From Mycobacterium sherrisii (lineage in GTDB: Bacteria; Actinomycetota; Actinomycetes; Mycobacteriales; Mycobacteriaceae): 64,000 nt of DNA. The DNA lies in the NCBI RefSeq assembly GCF_002102355.1, contig NZ_LQPT01000084.1:1-64000 (forward strand), read 5' to 3'. This document shows positions 35,012 through 44,631 of this stretch, one piece after another. Numbering within the stretch: the stretch's first letter is position 1; the number at the start of each line of letters is the position of its first letter. The position numbers were made by a program, and so were the translations under genes. The notes below the pieces were generated by a model. That model did not search any database, was not told the DNA's origin, and saw only the letters and a program-made list of their open reading frames with translations.

Positions 35012-36241
35012 ATGACCGACATCGCGACCGATGCCGCCACCGAAATCCCCGACTTCCCCATGACGCGGGATCCGGCCTGCCCGTTCGCTCCTCCCCCAGA
35101 CTCGTTGGCGCTCAACACGAGCCGGCAGCTCAGCAGGGTCCGAATCTGGGACGGCAGCACTCCCTGGTTGATCCACGGTTACGAGGCGATCCGGACGCTG
35201 TTCACCGATTCGCGCACCAGCGTCGACGACCGGCTGCCCGGGTATCCGCACTGGAACAAGGGGATGCTGGCAACCGTGCACAAACGGCCCCGCTCGGTAT
35301 TCACCTCCGACGCCGAAGAGCACACCCGCTACCGGCGGATGTTGTCAAAACCCTTCACGTTCAGGCGTGTTGAGGGATTGCGCCCTGCGGTACAGAAGAT
35401 CGCCGACGAGCGGATCGACGCCTTACTGGCCGGACCCAAGCCGGGCGACGTCGTGGGCACGCTCGCGTTGCCGGTGCCATCCCTGGTCATCAGCGAACTG
35501 TTGGGTGTGCCCTACGAAGACGCGGATTTCTTTCAGGAGCAAGCTCAGCGGGGCACCGGGCGGTATGCGACCGAAGAGGACACCGCGCACGGCGCCGCTT
35601 CGCTGGCGAAGTACATCGCCAAGCTGATTCGCGCGCGGATGGAAAACCCCGCCGAGGATCTGGTGTCCGATCTGGCGGAGCGGGTCAACGCCGAAGAACT
35701 CAGCGTGCGCGAGGCGACCCAGCTCGCCCTCGGTGTGCTGATCGCCGGTCACGAGACCACCGCGAACATGATCAGCCTGAGCATCGCGGCGTTACTCGAG
35801 CACCAGGACCAGCGGCAGTTGCTCTGCCAGACAAAGGATCCGAAGGTGATCGCCACGGCGATCGAGGAACTCATGCGCTATCTCAGCATCATCCAGACCG
35901 GTCAGCGCCGCATCGCCGTCGAGGACATCGAGGTGGGTGGTGAAACGATACGGGCCGGCGAAGGCATCATTCTTGATGTTGCGCCGGCGAACTGGGATGC
36001 CCGGCAGTTCCCCGATCCCGGTCGACTCGACCTCACCCGGGACGACGGCGCGCACGTCGGTTTCGGCTATGGCCGCCATCAATGTGTCGGACAGCAGTTG
36101 GCGCGCATGGAATTACAGATCGTGCTGCCCACACTGCTGCGCCGGGTGCCGACGTTGCGACTTGCCGTGCCGGTCGAAGATCTTCCGTTCAAACACGACA
36201 CGCTGGCCTACGGCGTCTACGAGCTGCCCGTGACATGGTGA
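35012..36241 (+). CDS. Cytochrome P450
   Basis: A 409-residue soluble bacterial P450 that would insert oxygen into a small molecule. The I-helix proton-relay motif is AGHETT (about residues 248-253), the ExxR pair is in EELMRYL, and the haem-binding loop is [10 protein letters not shown] with Cys358 as the iron ligand. The style ([25 protein letters not shown]) is that of actinobacterial CYP105-like enzymes. AGAGGAG upstream of ATG 35012. Its stop overlaps the start of a deleted SDR remnant, and the M24 genes follow in the same run. Substrate unknown; no ferredoxin nearby. Confidence 0.92.
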   Translation: MTDIATDAATEIPDFPMTRDPACPFAPPPDSLALNTSRQLSRVRIWDGSTPWLIHGYEAIRTLFTDSRTSVDDRLPGYPHWNKGMLATVHKRPRSVFTSDAEEHTRYRRMLSKPFTFRRVEGLRPAVQKIADERIDALLAGPKPGDVVGTLALPVPSLVISELLGVPYEDADFFQEQAQRGTGRYATEEDTAHGAASLAKYIAKLIRARMENPAEDLVSDLAERVNAEELSVREATQLALGVLIAGHETTANMISLSIAALLEHQDQRQLLCQTKDPKVIATAIEELMRYLSIIQTGQRRIAVEDIEVGGETIRAGEGIILDVAPANWDARQFPDPGRLDLTRDDGAHVGFGYGRHQCVGQQLARMELQIVLPTLLRRVPTLRLAVPVEDLPFKHDTLAYGVYELPVTW

Positions 36242-36393
36242 AGCCGGATCTCCCCCTGACCGTGCCGGATCTGTCCGGCAAGCTGGCGATTGTCACCGGG
36301 GCCAACAGCGGGCTGGGATTCGGCCTGGCCTCGCTGAAAAGCGTTGCAGTGGTTGGCGGCAACATCAAGAATTTGCTGGGGATCTCGGCATGA
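36235..36393 (+). pseudogene. Short-chain dehydrogenase remnant (internal deletion)
   Basis: A 52-codon frame beginning [20 protein letters not shown] followed by [12 protein letters not shown], the start of an SDR with an intact cofactor loop, then abruptly [20 protein letters not shown] and stop. The rest of the Rossmann fold (about 230 residues) is missing. Both gene borders are kept: the start overlaps the P450 stop and the stop overlaps the M24 start (ATGA). This is what an in-frame internal deletion would leave. It cannot be an active dehydrogenase but would still be translated and keep the operon coupled. Confidence 0.75.
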
Positions 36394-37622
36394 CTGCTAT
36401 CGCTGGCCGCGACAGGGTCCTCGATATCCCCGACGAGCCGGACTGGGCCCGGATGCGCACCGAGGTGGGGGCGCGGTTGCGCTCGGCGATGGCCGAGCAC
36501 GGCGTCGACGCGCTGATCCTGCTGATGAACGGCCACGTCGGGTACGCGACGGGCGCCAGTTGGCCGCTGCTGGACGCGGGCCTGTCGCACGTGGAACGCC
36601 CGGTCGCGGTGGTGCTCGCCGATGATGTGCACCCGCACCTGTTCATGCCGTTGCGCAGCGGAGCCTCGGCGGATGCACCGGTGCCCGACGATCATCTGCA
36701 CGACCCGGCGTACCTCGAATTCGACCACGGGGTCGAGGATTTCGCGCGGCAGCTGGCCGGCCTGGTCCCGCCTGGAGCGAGTATCGCCGTCGACGAGCTC
36801 ACCGGGGCGATGCGCCGGGCAGCGACCAAGTTGTTCCCCGCGGGCCCGCCGACGGACGCGGCGATCGTGCTCGGCGCCGCGCAACTGGTCAAGACCCGCG
36901 ACGAGCTGTCCTGTCTGCGCCGGGCGGCCCGCATCACCGAAGAGGCCATCGTCGACGTGCAACAGGCGCTGAGACCCTGTGTGCGGCAGATCGACTTGTC
37001 GGCCACCTTCGTGCGTCGCGCCTTCGAACTCGGGGCCACCACCAACATGCTGGAGGCCATCTGGCAGGTCATGCCGAGCTCACGGGCAGAGGGCGTGTGG
37101 ACGACGCACGGGGATCTGGCACTGCCGCTGCTGCCGACCGAGCGCCAACTGGCCGCCGGCGACGTGCTGTGGACCGACATCAGCATCACCTACCACGGGT
37201 ACTGCTCCGACTTCGGTCGAACCTGGGTCGTGGGCCAGCAGCCCACCGGTGAACAGCAGGATCAGTTCCGGCAGTGGCGAACTGTCCTGGACGCCGTCCT
37301 CGCCGTGACCAAAGCCGGTGTGACGTCCGGTGATTTGGCGCGCGCGGCGATCGCCGCCAACGGTGGCCGCAAGCCGTGGTTGCCGCATTTCTATCTGGGG
37401 CACGGCATCGGCACCTACCCGGCCGAGGCGCCGATGATCGGCACCGATCTCGGCGAGGCGTTCGACGACAACTTCGTCTTCCCGCCCGGCATGGTGCTGG
37501 TGTTGGAGCCCGTCATGTGGGAGGACGGCACCGGAGGCTATCGCAGTGAGGAGATCGTGGTGATCACCGAGGACGGCTATGTGCCGATCACCGACTACCC
37601 CTATTCGCCCTATGGCGACTGA
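36390..37622 (+). CDS. M24 family metallopeptidase (Xaa-Pro peptidase-like)
   Basis: A 410-residue protein with a creatinase-type N-terminal domain (about residues 20-160) and a pita-bread M24 domain. All five metal ligands are present: two Asp in [19 protein letters not shown], His338 in LGHGIG, Glu373 in LEPVMW and Glu387 in [10 protein letters not shown]. It should therefore bind two metal ions and hydrolyse an Xaa-Pro-like or other amide bond. Start ATG overlaps the SDR remnant's stop (ATGA), and the next M24 gene begins 11 bases before its stop. In this P450 setting the substrate may be a small molecule rather than a peptide. Confidence 0.88.
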   Translation: MTAIAGRDRVLDIPDEPDWARMRTEVGARLRSAMAEHGVDALILLMNGHVGYATGASWPLLDAGLSHVERPVAVVLADDVHPHLFMPLRSGASADAPVPDDHLHDPAYLEFDHGVEDFARQLAGLVPPGASIAVDELTGAMRRAATKLFPAGPPTDAAIVLGAAQLVKTRDELSCLRRAARITEEAIVDVQQALRPCVRQIDLSATFVRRAFELGATTNMLEAIWQVMPSSRAEGVWTTHGDLALPLLPTERQLAAGDVLWTDISITYHGYCSDFGRTWVVGQQPTGEQQDQFRQWRTVLDAVLAVTKAGVTSGDLARAAIAANGGRKPWLPHFYLGHGIGTYPAEAPMIGTDLGEAFDDNFVFPPGMVLVLEPVMWEDGTGGYRSEEIVVITEDGYVPITDYPYSPYGD

Positions 37623-38727
37623 GGTTCTGCCCGACGACTGGGCATTGCGATCCGGACGGCGGGAACGCGCGCTGGCCCAGATGGACGAACACGGCCTGGA
37701 CATCCTGGTGCTCGGCCGGCAGGCCAATATCCGCTATGTCACCGGGGCGCCGCAGCTGTGGATCGCCGGGACGCGCCCGTTCGGCCCGATGTGCGTTGTG
37801 GTGCGCGCGACCGGGGCAATCTACCTCAACAGCACCGACGACGAAGGGGTGCCGGAGGAAATCGACCACGATCATCTCTACGGGTTGGCGTGGAATCCGT
37901 TGACCCTGATCGACGTGCTGAAGAAGGTCGACGGCGCCGACACCGCACGGCGGGTCGGGACCGACGCGATCACGCCGACGTTCGCCGCGCTGCTGCCCGG
38001 CGCGTTCCCCCATGCCGAGCTGGTCGACGCCGAGCCCGCCCTGCGCGCGGCGCGGCGTATCAAGACCGCCGACGAGATTGCCGCGATGACCGCCGCGCTG
38101 CGCATCGCCGAGCACGGACTCGCCACGGCCCTAACCGAATTGGCGCCGGGCGTCTCGGAGCAGACGCTGGCCGGGGCCATGATGGAGGCTATGGCCGCCG
38201 GCGGGGTGAGCACGCCGGCCACCCAGGACGCCGCGTGGGTGACCTCGCGGCAACGGCCGTGGCATCGCGGCGCGGCCGAGGCCGGGCCGGGTGACCTCGT
38301 CGCGTTCGCCGCCGGGGCGCTGGCCAATGGCTATGTCGCGGAGGTGGGCCGAACCTGGCCGGTTGGCGACGGCGCCGAGGCGCGGGGGCTGTTCGGACGC
38401 TCGAATACGTTGTACGACAAGATGGTTAGCGCCTGTCGTCCGGGCGCGTCGATCCGCGACCTGCTTGCCGCCTACCAGGCCGCCGGGGAACCGATACCGC
38501 CGATGCCGATAGCGCACGGTCTGGGGCTGGGCTTCGACCCGCCGGTAGTATCCGAAACGCTTTTGGCCGCATGCGAACACGACCGCCTCGATGCCGGGAT
38601 GGTGCTGGCGCTCACGGGATATGTGTGGCAGCGCGGCGTCGGTGCGGTGTTCCGCCGGGACACCGTCCACATCACCGAGGACGGCGTCGACGCGCTGACC
38701 GCCAGCCCGTCGTGGAGCGATAGCTAG
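37612..38727 (+). CDS. M24-fold protein with degenerate metal site
   Basis: A 371-residue relative of the preceding peptidase. The M24 fold is kept, but aligned without gaps to its neighbour the ligands read Ala, Glu, His, Thr, Arg in place of Asp, Asp, His, Glu, Glu: GDLVAFAAGALANGYVAEVG, AHGLGLGF, LALTGYVW, FRRDTVHIT. It should not hold the dinuclear metal centre. Creatinase is a metal-free enzyme of this fold, so a hydrolase activity remains possible; a regulatory or structural partner of the intact M24 protein is the other option. ATG 37612 overlaps the upstream gene by 11 bases. Confidence 0.82.
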   Translation: MATEVLPDDWALRSGRRERALAQMDEHGLDILVLGRQANIRYVTGAPQLWIAGTRPFGPMCVVVRATGAIYLNSTDDEGVPEEIDHDHLYGLAWNPLTLIDVLKKVDGADTARRVGTDAITPTFAALLPGAFPHAELVDAEPALRAARRIKTADEIAAMTAALRIAEHGLATALTELAPGVSEQTLAGAMMEAMAAGGVSTPATQDAAWVTSRQRPWHRGAAEAGPGDLVAFAAGALANGYVAEVGRTWPVGDGAEARGLFGRSNTLYDKMVSACRPGASIRDLLAAYQAAGEPIPPMPIAHGLGLGFDPPVVSETLLAACEHDRLDAGMVLALTGYVWQRGVGAVFRRDTVHITEDGVDALTASPSWSDS

Positions 38728-38851
38728 GAGACCGGGCCTTCCTCGGCGCAGCTACTAATCCGTCGGCAACTTCTGTAATCCCTTGCAGCACTTTGGTTTC
38801 ACCTGTCACAAGTGGGCCGTTTTTGTCGGTGGTTGTCGATAAGTTCGGGGC

Positions 38852-40213
38852 GTGAGTACGGATCGCGAGGCATTGTCAGCGGCTTTCGACACCATCGACG
38901 CTGCCTTCGACGAGCTTGTCGCACACGACTACGACGCGTTGACCACCCACGAGCAGCTGGCGATGCTCGAGCGCTGCGAAAAGGTGCGCCGCCGGCTGCC
39001 GGCCATCGAGCACCAGTTCGTCAACAACCTCGTCCGGCAGGCCACGCCTCAAGAAATCGGCGGCAAGCTGTCGCATGCGATTGCCGAGGCGACCTTGATC
39101 AGTCGTTCCGAAGCGTCTCGGCGCATTAGCGAGGCCGCCGACCTGGGACCGCGGCGCGGGTTGACCGGCGAACCGCTCCCGCCGACGTTGGCGACCACCG
39201 CCGCCAAGCAGCGTGAGGGCGCGCTCGGGCCCGGTCAGGTGGCGGCGATCCGCAAGTTCTACCACCAACTGCCCGGCTGGATCGATGCCGCTACGCGTGA
39301 ACAGGTGGAAGCGAAATTGGCCGCCGAAGGCACCAAATACCGGCCCGAACAAGTCGCCGATTTGGCCGCCGTTCTGGCCGACTGCATCAATCCCGATGGG
39401 ATTTACACCGATCAGGATCGCGCGCGGCGCCGCGGCATCACGCTGGGAAAGCAACAGGCAGACGGTATGTCCGAACTACGTGGCATGTTGACGCCTGAGG
39501 CTCGCGCAACCGTCGAGGCGGTGCTGGCCAAATTGGCGGCCCCGGGTATGTGCAACGGGGACGACGAAACCCCTTGTGTGGATGGCACACCGAGTCAGCA
39601 GACGATCGACGGCGATCACCGTTCGGCGGCCCAACGTAACCATGATGGCCTGCTGACCGGGATGCGCGCCTTACTGGCATCCGGGAAGTTGGGCCAGCAC
39701 AACGGCCTACCGGCCTCGATCATCGTGACCACTACCCTTGCGGAGCTGGAGGCCGCCGCCGGTCGCGGCTTGACGGGCGGCGGCACCATTCTGCCGATGA
39801 GCGACGTGATCCGGTTGACCCGCCACGCCCGGCACTATTTGGCGATCTTCGACAAGGGCAAAGCCCTGGCGCTGTACAGCACTAAACGGCTGGCGTCACC
39901 GGCGCAGCGATTGGTCCTGTACGGCAAGGAGCGCGGCTGCTCCGCCCCGGGCTGCACCGTGCCCGGTTACTACTCCGAAGTCCACCACGTCACCGAGTGG
40001 GCCACGTGCCACACCACCGATGTCGACGACTTGACCTTCGCATGTGGCACCCAGCACCGCATGCTGCGACCCGGCGGTTGGACCACCCGCAAGAACAGCA
40101 GGGGCGAAACCGAATGGCTCCCGCCTCCGCACTTGGATCGTGGCCAACCGCGCGTCAATACCTTTCATCATCCCGAAAAGTTGCTCCAGGACCGAGACGA
40201 CGACGCGCCCTAG
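38852..40213 (+). CDS. 13E12 repeat family protein (DUF222) with HNH nuclease domain
   Basis: A 453-residue protein of the mycobacterial 13E12/REP family. DUF222 covers about residues 30-330 and the HNH endonuclease module lies near 370-420: [21 protein letters not shown] with two Cys pairs and the His-His, then CGTQHRML. These proteins are often present in several copies, and the family repeats are phage or element insertion sites in some species. GTG 38852 is the start; TAAGTT six bases upstream could be a leaderless -10 box. Its end overlaps the convergent kinase-like gene by four bases. Whether it cuts DNA is unknown. Confidence 0.9.
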   Translation: MSTDREALSAAFDTIDAAFDELVAHDYDALTTHEQLAMLERCEKVRRRLPAIEHQFVNNLVRQATPQEIGGKLSHAIAEATLISRSEASRRISEAADLGPRRGLTGEPLPPTLATTAAKQREGALGPGQVAAIRKFYHQLPGWIDAATREQVEAKLAAEGTKYRPEQVADLAAVLADCINPDGIYTDQDRARRRGITLGKQQADGMSELRGMLTPEARATVEAVLAKLAAPGMCNGDDETPCVDGTPSQQTIDGDHRSAAQRNHDGLLTGMRALLASGKLGQHNGLPASIIVTTTLAELEAAAGRGLTGGGTILPMSDVIRLTRHARHYLAIFDKGKALALYSTKRLASPAQRLVLYGKERGCSAPGCTVPGYYSEVHHVTEWATCHTTDVDDLTFACGTQHRMLRPGGWTTRKNSRGETEWLPPPHLDRGQPRVNTFHHPEKLLQDRDDDAP

Positions 40214-41508
40214 GCGACGCGGCCTTCCTCGGCCAGGGCTGCCTCGAGCAGCTCCCCCGCCCCATACCGCTGCCACGCGCTGAGCAGATTGCACAGCATC
40301 TGCAGCGGCGCGCGCACGCCTTCGTCTGCCCGGATGCGTGGGTCCTTGCGGGTGCGGGGCCCGTCGACGCCAAACTTCCTTCGTATCAAGGCCGGCACGT
40401 CCAGCAGCCAGGCCACGCCCATCGCGGCGGCGTATAGCAGGGTGTGGCGGCGCAACCGGGCCCAGTCCAGCTCTGGGCCGCCGTGTCGGCGCACCTCGAC
40501 GACGAACAAATCCAGCAGTTCGGCCAAATGACGTTCCCACACATACGTTTCGGCGCCGGACAAGGCTCCCCAGATGGCCATGCCCATGTTCATCTGGCCG
40601 ACACATCCCCAGTCCATCAACCCGCAGTTCAGCACCCCGTCAGCGGCTCGCCAGAACCACGCGTTGTCGATGTTGGCATTCCAATGGCACAGCGCGACGT
40701 AGTCTGCGTCACCGGCCAACTGGCCCACGATCGCGTCCTCGTGGTGCGCCAGGCGGGGCACGTCGACGCGCAGCCGGGCCAGGAAGTCCGGTGAGCGCAC
40801 CTTCGCCGGCAGCAGTCCGGGGTGGGTGTCGGCGAATTCGGCCAGCTGGTTGAGCCGTCGTTCCAGTTTGGCCACCGACAGCGGCGCGCGCTCCCCCACC
40901 ATCGCGGCCCGCACGTCCAGCGGAAAGTGCGCGATCTGCTCGGCCGGCAGCCGCCCGGAACGGTGGGTTCCGGCCAGCCGGGCCAGTGCGGTGAGCAGCG
41001 CCCGGTAGTGCTCGACCGGCTGGGGCATTTCGTAATCCAGGCACTTATGGTATTGCGGTTCGATTCCGTTGTCGCCGAATCGGATTCGCTCGGTAATCAG
41101 AATCCCCGTTCCGCTTTCCCGGTGGTAATCGCCGAACAGCGCGGTGGGCACCGCGATCGGGAAACCGGACGTCCGGGACAGGGCCGCGAATCGCACCTCG
41201 GGCTGCAGCTGGGTTTTGCCCCGGTCACGAATCGGATCGTCAAAATCCCGCGAGAACTTGACGAACAGTTCGGTGTGCAGATTCGGTGCGGCCGTGGCGT
41301 ATTCGATCGACAGCATGACTTTGCGTCCGGTGCTGCCGCCGTGCACTTCGGCGAAGTCCGCAACCTTGGCGACGGCAGCGTCCTCACCCAGCACGCCCGA
41401 TGCCCGGAACGCCGCGGTGAGAAATTCCGCGCCCGCCGCACGCAGCGATGCAGGGTCCGCGGGAAACGCCAGGCCGCACTGATCCCCGACGACCCACCGC
41501 GCACCCAT
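40210..41508 (-). CDS. Phosphotransferase (aminoglycoside/ecdysteroid kinase-like fold)
   Basis: A 432-residue protein-kinase-fold phosphotransferase. ATP-binding Lys is probably Lys84 in LFVKFSRD; the catalytic (Brenner) loop is [11 protein letters not shown] with His275 and Asn282, and the metal-binding Asp299 is in GLMDWG. The long form and loop wording are closer to ecdysteroid-kinase-like/choline-kinase-like proteins than to antibiotic kinases. Last gene of a six-gene minus-strand operon of CoA and redox enzymes (four bases after the SDR), so the phosphate acceptor is more likely a pathway alcohol than a drug. Start ATG 41508. Confidence 0.76.
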   Translation of the reverse strand: MGARWVVGDQCGLAFPADPASLRAAGAEFLTAAFRASGVLGEDAAVAKVADFAEVHGGSTGRKVMLSIEYATAAPNLHTELFVKFSRDFDDPIRDRGKTQLQPEVRFAALSRTSGFPIAVPTALFGDYHRESGTGILITERIRFGDNGIEPQYHKCLDYEMPQPVEHYRALLTALARLAGTHRSGRLPAEQIAHFPLDVRAAMVGERAPLSVAKLERRLNQLAEFADTHPGLLPAKVRSPDFLARLRVDVPRLAHHEDAIVGQLAGDADYVALCHWNANIDNAWFWRAADGVLNCGLMDWGCVGQMNMGMAIWGALSGAETYVWERHLAELLDLFVVEVRRHGGPELDWARLRRHTLLYAAAMGVAWLLDVPALIRRKFGVDGPRTRKDPRIRADEGVRAPLQMLCNLLSAWQRYGAGELLEAALAEEGRVA

Positions 41509-41512
41509 GTGG

Positions 41513-42277
41513 TCACCAGGTCTGTTCGGCGGCCCGCACCAGCATGTGGTTGACAGCCACCCTGCGGTCGCGGGTCACCATGAACAGGACCGCGTCGGCA
41601 ATGTCGGAGGGCCGCAGCTTCATCATGCCGGCGGTCTGCTGTTCGAACGCCCGCCGGGACGAGTCGGCCAGGTGGCCGAAGATTTCGGTGTCCACCGTCC
41701 CGGGCCCCACCACACCGACCCGGACCCGCTTGCCCAGGACCTCCTGGCGGATACCCTCGCTGAACGCGTTCACCCCGAACTTCGTCAACGAGTACACCGC
41801 GGTGTTCGGTCGGGCCACCCATCCCGCGGTCGAACTGATGGTGACCAGGTCGGCGACCTGCCGCGGCGAGTCGGCGGCCGCCTCGATCAGGTGCGGCAGG
41901 GCGGCGCGGGTGCCGTAGAGCACGCCTTTCACATTGACGTTGACCATGGCGTCCCAGTCTTTCAGTGACGACTCGGCGGCGGGCGCCGACTGCATGAGGC
42001 CGGCGTTGTTCACCAAGATGTCCAAACGCCCCAGCTCGGCCACGGTGTGCTGTACCGCGTCTGCCACCTGCTCGGCATCGGTGACGTCGGCCGTAACCAC
42101 AAGTGCCGTGCCGCCCGCGGATTCGATCTCCGCCTTCAGCTGTGTCAGCCGGTCGGCGCGACGGGCCAGCAAGGCGACCGCGGCACCGGCGGCGGCCAGA
42201 GCTTTAGCCGTCGCCTCGCCAATGCCGCTGCTGGCACCGGTCACCAGTGCCGCCGTCTGTGTCAGTGTCCCCGCCAT
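41513..42277 (-). CDS. SDR family oxidoreductase
   Basis: A 254-residue classical SDR: VTGASSGIGEATAKAL (residues 13-28), NNAGLMQ, ISSTAGW with the active Ser, and the YxxxK segment YSLTKFG. This matches the broad serine-3-dehydrogenase/NADP-alcohol dehydrogenase group (YdfG-like). ATG 42277 overlaps the end of the double CoA-transferase gene by 16 bases. It probably oxidises or reduces an alcohol/ketone of the same pathway as the upstream P450 and mycofactocin-type SDR. Confidence 0.88.
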   Translation of the reverse strand: MAGTLTQTAALVTGASSGIGEATAKALAAAGAAVALLARRADRLTQLKAEIESAGGTALVVTADVTDAEQVADAVQHTVAELGRLDILVNNAGLMQSAPAAESSLKDWDAMVNVNVKGVLYGTRAALPHLIEAAADSPRQVADLVTISSTAGWVARPNTAVYSLTKFGVNAFSEGIRQEVLGKRVRVGVVGPGTVDTEIFGHLADSSRRAFEQQTAGMMKLRPSDIADAVLFMVTRDRRVAVNHMLVRAAEQTW

Positions 42278-44613
42278 AGCCCGCCCAACGTCGGTGCCGC
42301 ACCCAGTATTTCGTGGAGAACATAGCCGGTGTCCTCGCCCAGGTCTGGGGCGCCCCGCTCGACGCGCGCGGGCCCGCGCGTCATCCGCCACGATGCCCCC
42401 ACGATCGGACGCTGGCCTTCGCGGTGATCGGAGACGAAGCGGTAGAGTCCCCGCTCCCAGAGTTGTTGATCGGCAATCACATCCAATGCGGTAGCGCTCT
42501 TGGCCGCCGCCACACCCGCGGCGCGCAGCCGCCGAGCAAGATCCTCGGCGTCGTGACTGCGGGTAAGGCGCGCGAGGTCGGCATCGAGCGCATCGACGTG
42601 CGCGCGCCGATCGTCGGCTGCGACGTAGCGGGGATCGTGCGCCAGTGCGGGGACATCGAGCGCCCGGCACAGCCGCTGCCACTCGGAGTCGTCGGAGATG
42701 GCTAACGACACCCAGGACTCGTTTGCGCACGGGTAGCAGCCGTGCGGACACAGGTCCGGGTGATTGTTGCCGTCGGGACCGAGACGTCGCCCGGTGAGGC
42801 TTTGTTCGACCAGGCAATCGCCGATCATCGACGAGAGGGTCTCGACGGCCGAGACGTCGACGAACTGCCCGGCACCGGTGATCTCCCGGTGTAGCAGCGC
42901 CACCACCGCGGCGTAGGCAGCGGCCGCGCCGACGGTGGAGTCCCCGTAACGCATGCTGGTTCCCAGCGGTGACCCACCGGGATAGCCGACCAGCGGAGCG
43001 AGTCCGGCCAGCGCGGCGAAGCAGGGCGCGTAGCCGGTCTGGTGGCCGAGCGGACCGTCGTTGCCCCACATCTTGATCGACACCGAGATGATGTCGGGTT
43101 TGATCTCGGTGAGCTGGCGATACCCCAGGCCTTGACGCTCCATCGCGCCCGGTCGCAGGTTGTTGAGCACGACGTCGCTGCGCGCAATCAGGTCGCGCAG
43201 CCCTGCCATGCCGACGGCCGACTTGATGTCGAGGTCCACGCTCAGGATCTCCGGGTTGATGCTGAGAAAGAACGGCGCGTGGTTGACGTCCGTGCCGCCG
43301 TAGGCACGCATCTCTTCGGGCAGGGCGGCCGTCTCGACCTTGATCACCTCCGCGCCCAGCAGTGCCAGCAGTTTGCCTGCGTACGGGCCGGCCCACACCT
43401 TGGTCAGCTCGACGACGCGTACCCCTTGCAGCGGTCCGCCGCGTGGTCGTTTCGGCGGTTTCAGTTGCGGCGACCGCACTGTCGGTGCGGTGTGTGCGGC
43501 CGCGCGTAGCCGGTGCATGACCTGATCGGTGTGCTGCCCGAAACTCGGTGCGGCAGAGGTGATTGTGGCAGGCGATGCGCTTAGCGCGTACGGCACCGTG
43601 GGGTAGGCGGCCTCGCCCAGCACCGGATGAGCGACGGTCTGGAAGAAGCCGCGGTGGCGATACTGCGACGACGCGTGCAGATCGGCGGCATCGTTGACCG
43701 GCACCAGCGGCACGCCGAGCCGCTGCGCCGCGTCGGCCGCCGTTTCCTTGGGCAGGCCGCGCACCCACCCGGCGAATCCTTGCCGAAATGCCGCCACCTT
43801 CTCCGGCGTCACCGAGAACTCCAGCCAGTCGTCGTCGAAAGCTTCGAGCCAATCGGGTTGGCCCAACAGCGTTTTCACGCCAAGCCAATGGGCGCGGCTG
43901 GTCATGTACAGATAGACGAAACCGTCGGCGCAGGCGAAGAACGACGCCGGCCCTTGCTGGTCGTAATCGTCACGGGTACCCGACGCGGGGACCTCCCCGG
44001 TGATAAACCGGCCCAGGACGCAGTCGGCGCGGGAGACCAACACGGCCTGCTCAGAGATGTCGATGCACTCGCCCCGGCCGGTATGCAAACGCCCGAACAG
44101 CGCGGCCGTCACGCACAATGCCGCCTCCAACCCCGCTTCGTAGTCGGCCAGAAACCGGCCGGGCCCCCGCAGCGGGGGTTTGCCGGCGTCTGGATGACTC
44201 GGCGTGTGATAACCCCACCCGCTGGCATGGAACACGTTGATGCTCTTAGCATTCGCGTACTCGGGACCCGCGCCCTGCCCGAACGGGGTGATCGAACAGA
44301 ACACCGCATCGGGATGCCGGCCGGCCAGCGTCGTCGCGCCGTCGTGAATCACCGCGTCGGCGGTGTCGATCAGCTCGTGCAAGCGCGAAGCGTCCAACAC
44401 CACCGACTGCTTGTTGGTGTTCAGATAGGCGAACACGGCGCTACCATCGGGCCCCTCCCGTACGCGTGGGGCCATTGCCCGGGTGGGGCTTCCGCACCCG
44501 GGCGACTCGACCTTGATTACCTCGGCGCCGAAGTCGGCCAGCAGCTTACCGCAGTACTCGCCGGCGACCGACTCGGCCAGCTCGACGACCCGGAAGGCCG
44601 TCAGCGCCGACAT
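42262..44613 (-). CDS. Fused double CaiB/BaiF CoA-transferase family protein
   Basis: A 783-residue protein made of two class III CoA-transferase domains (about 1-370 and 393-783), each starting with the family's RVVEL...G-AEVIKVE pattern. In the single-domain enzyme at 4738-5967 the catalytic Asp is in GGFDAATYLARGG; at the same place the first half has Ser124 (NAKSINVFHASG) and the second half Ala529 (GYAPCFAALAG). If this hand alignment is right, neither half can form the usual aspartyl-CoA. It may act in another way, for example as a racemase-like or CoA-binding protein. ATG 44613; 18 bases after the crotonase. Confidence 0.8.
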   Translation of the reverse strand: MSALTAFRVVELAESVAGEYCGKLLADFGAEVIKVESPGCGSPTRAMAPRVREGPDGSAVFAYLNTNKQSVVLDASRLHELIDTADAVIHDGATTLAGRHPDAVFCSITPFGQGAGPEYANAKSINVFHASGWGYHTPSHPDAGKPPLRGPGRFLADYEAGLEAALCVTAALFGRLHTGRGECIDISEQAVLVSRADCVLGRFITGEVPASGTRDDYDQQGPASFFACADGFVYLYMTSRAHWLGVKTLLGQPDWLEAFDDDWLEFSVTPEKVAAFRQGFAGWVRGLPKETAADAAQRLGVPLVPVNDAADLHASSQYRHRGFFQTVAHPVLGEAAYPTVPYALSASPATITSAAPSFGQHTDQVMHRLRAAAHTAPTVRSPQLKPPKRPRGGPLQGVRVVELTKVWAGPYAGKLLALLGAEVIKVETAALPEEMRAYGGTDVNHAPFFLSINPEILSVDLDIKSAVGMAGLRDLIARSDVVLNNLRPGAMERQGLGYRQLTEIKPDIISVSIKMWGNDGPLGHQTGYAPCFAALAGLAPLVGYPGGSPLGTSMRYGDSTVGAAAAYAAVVALLHREITGAGQFVDVSAVETLSSMIGDCLVEQSLTGRRLGPDGNNHPDLCPHGCYPCANESWVSLAISDDSEWQRLCRALDVPALAHDPRYVAADDRRAHVDALDADLARLTRSHDAEDLARRLRAAGVAAAKSATALDVIADQQLWERGLYRFVSDHREGQRPIVGASWRMTRGPARVERGAPDLGEDTGYVLHEILGAAPTLGGLWRGH

Positions 44614-44631
44614 GTCAGCTCTCCCAACGGG

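Noticed and set aside
38852-40213. HNH protein as a restriction or homing endonuclease
   Set aside because: DUF222 plus the HNH pattern marks the common 13E12 family; no methyltransferase or intron/intein context.
40210-41508. Aminoglycoside resistance kinase
   Set aside because: Only the general kinase-fold motifs match; length, loop wording and operon context point to a metabolic kinase-like protein.
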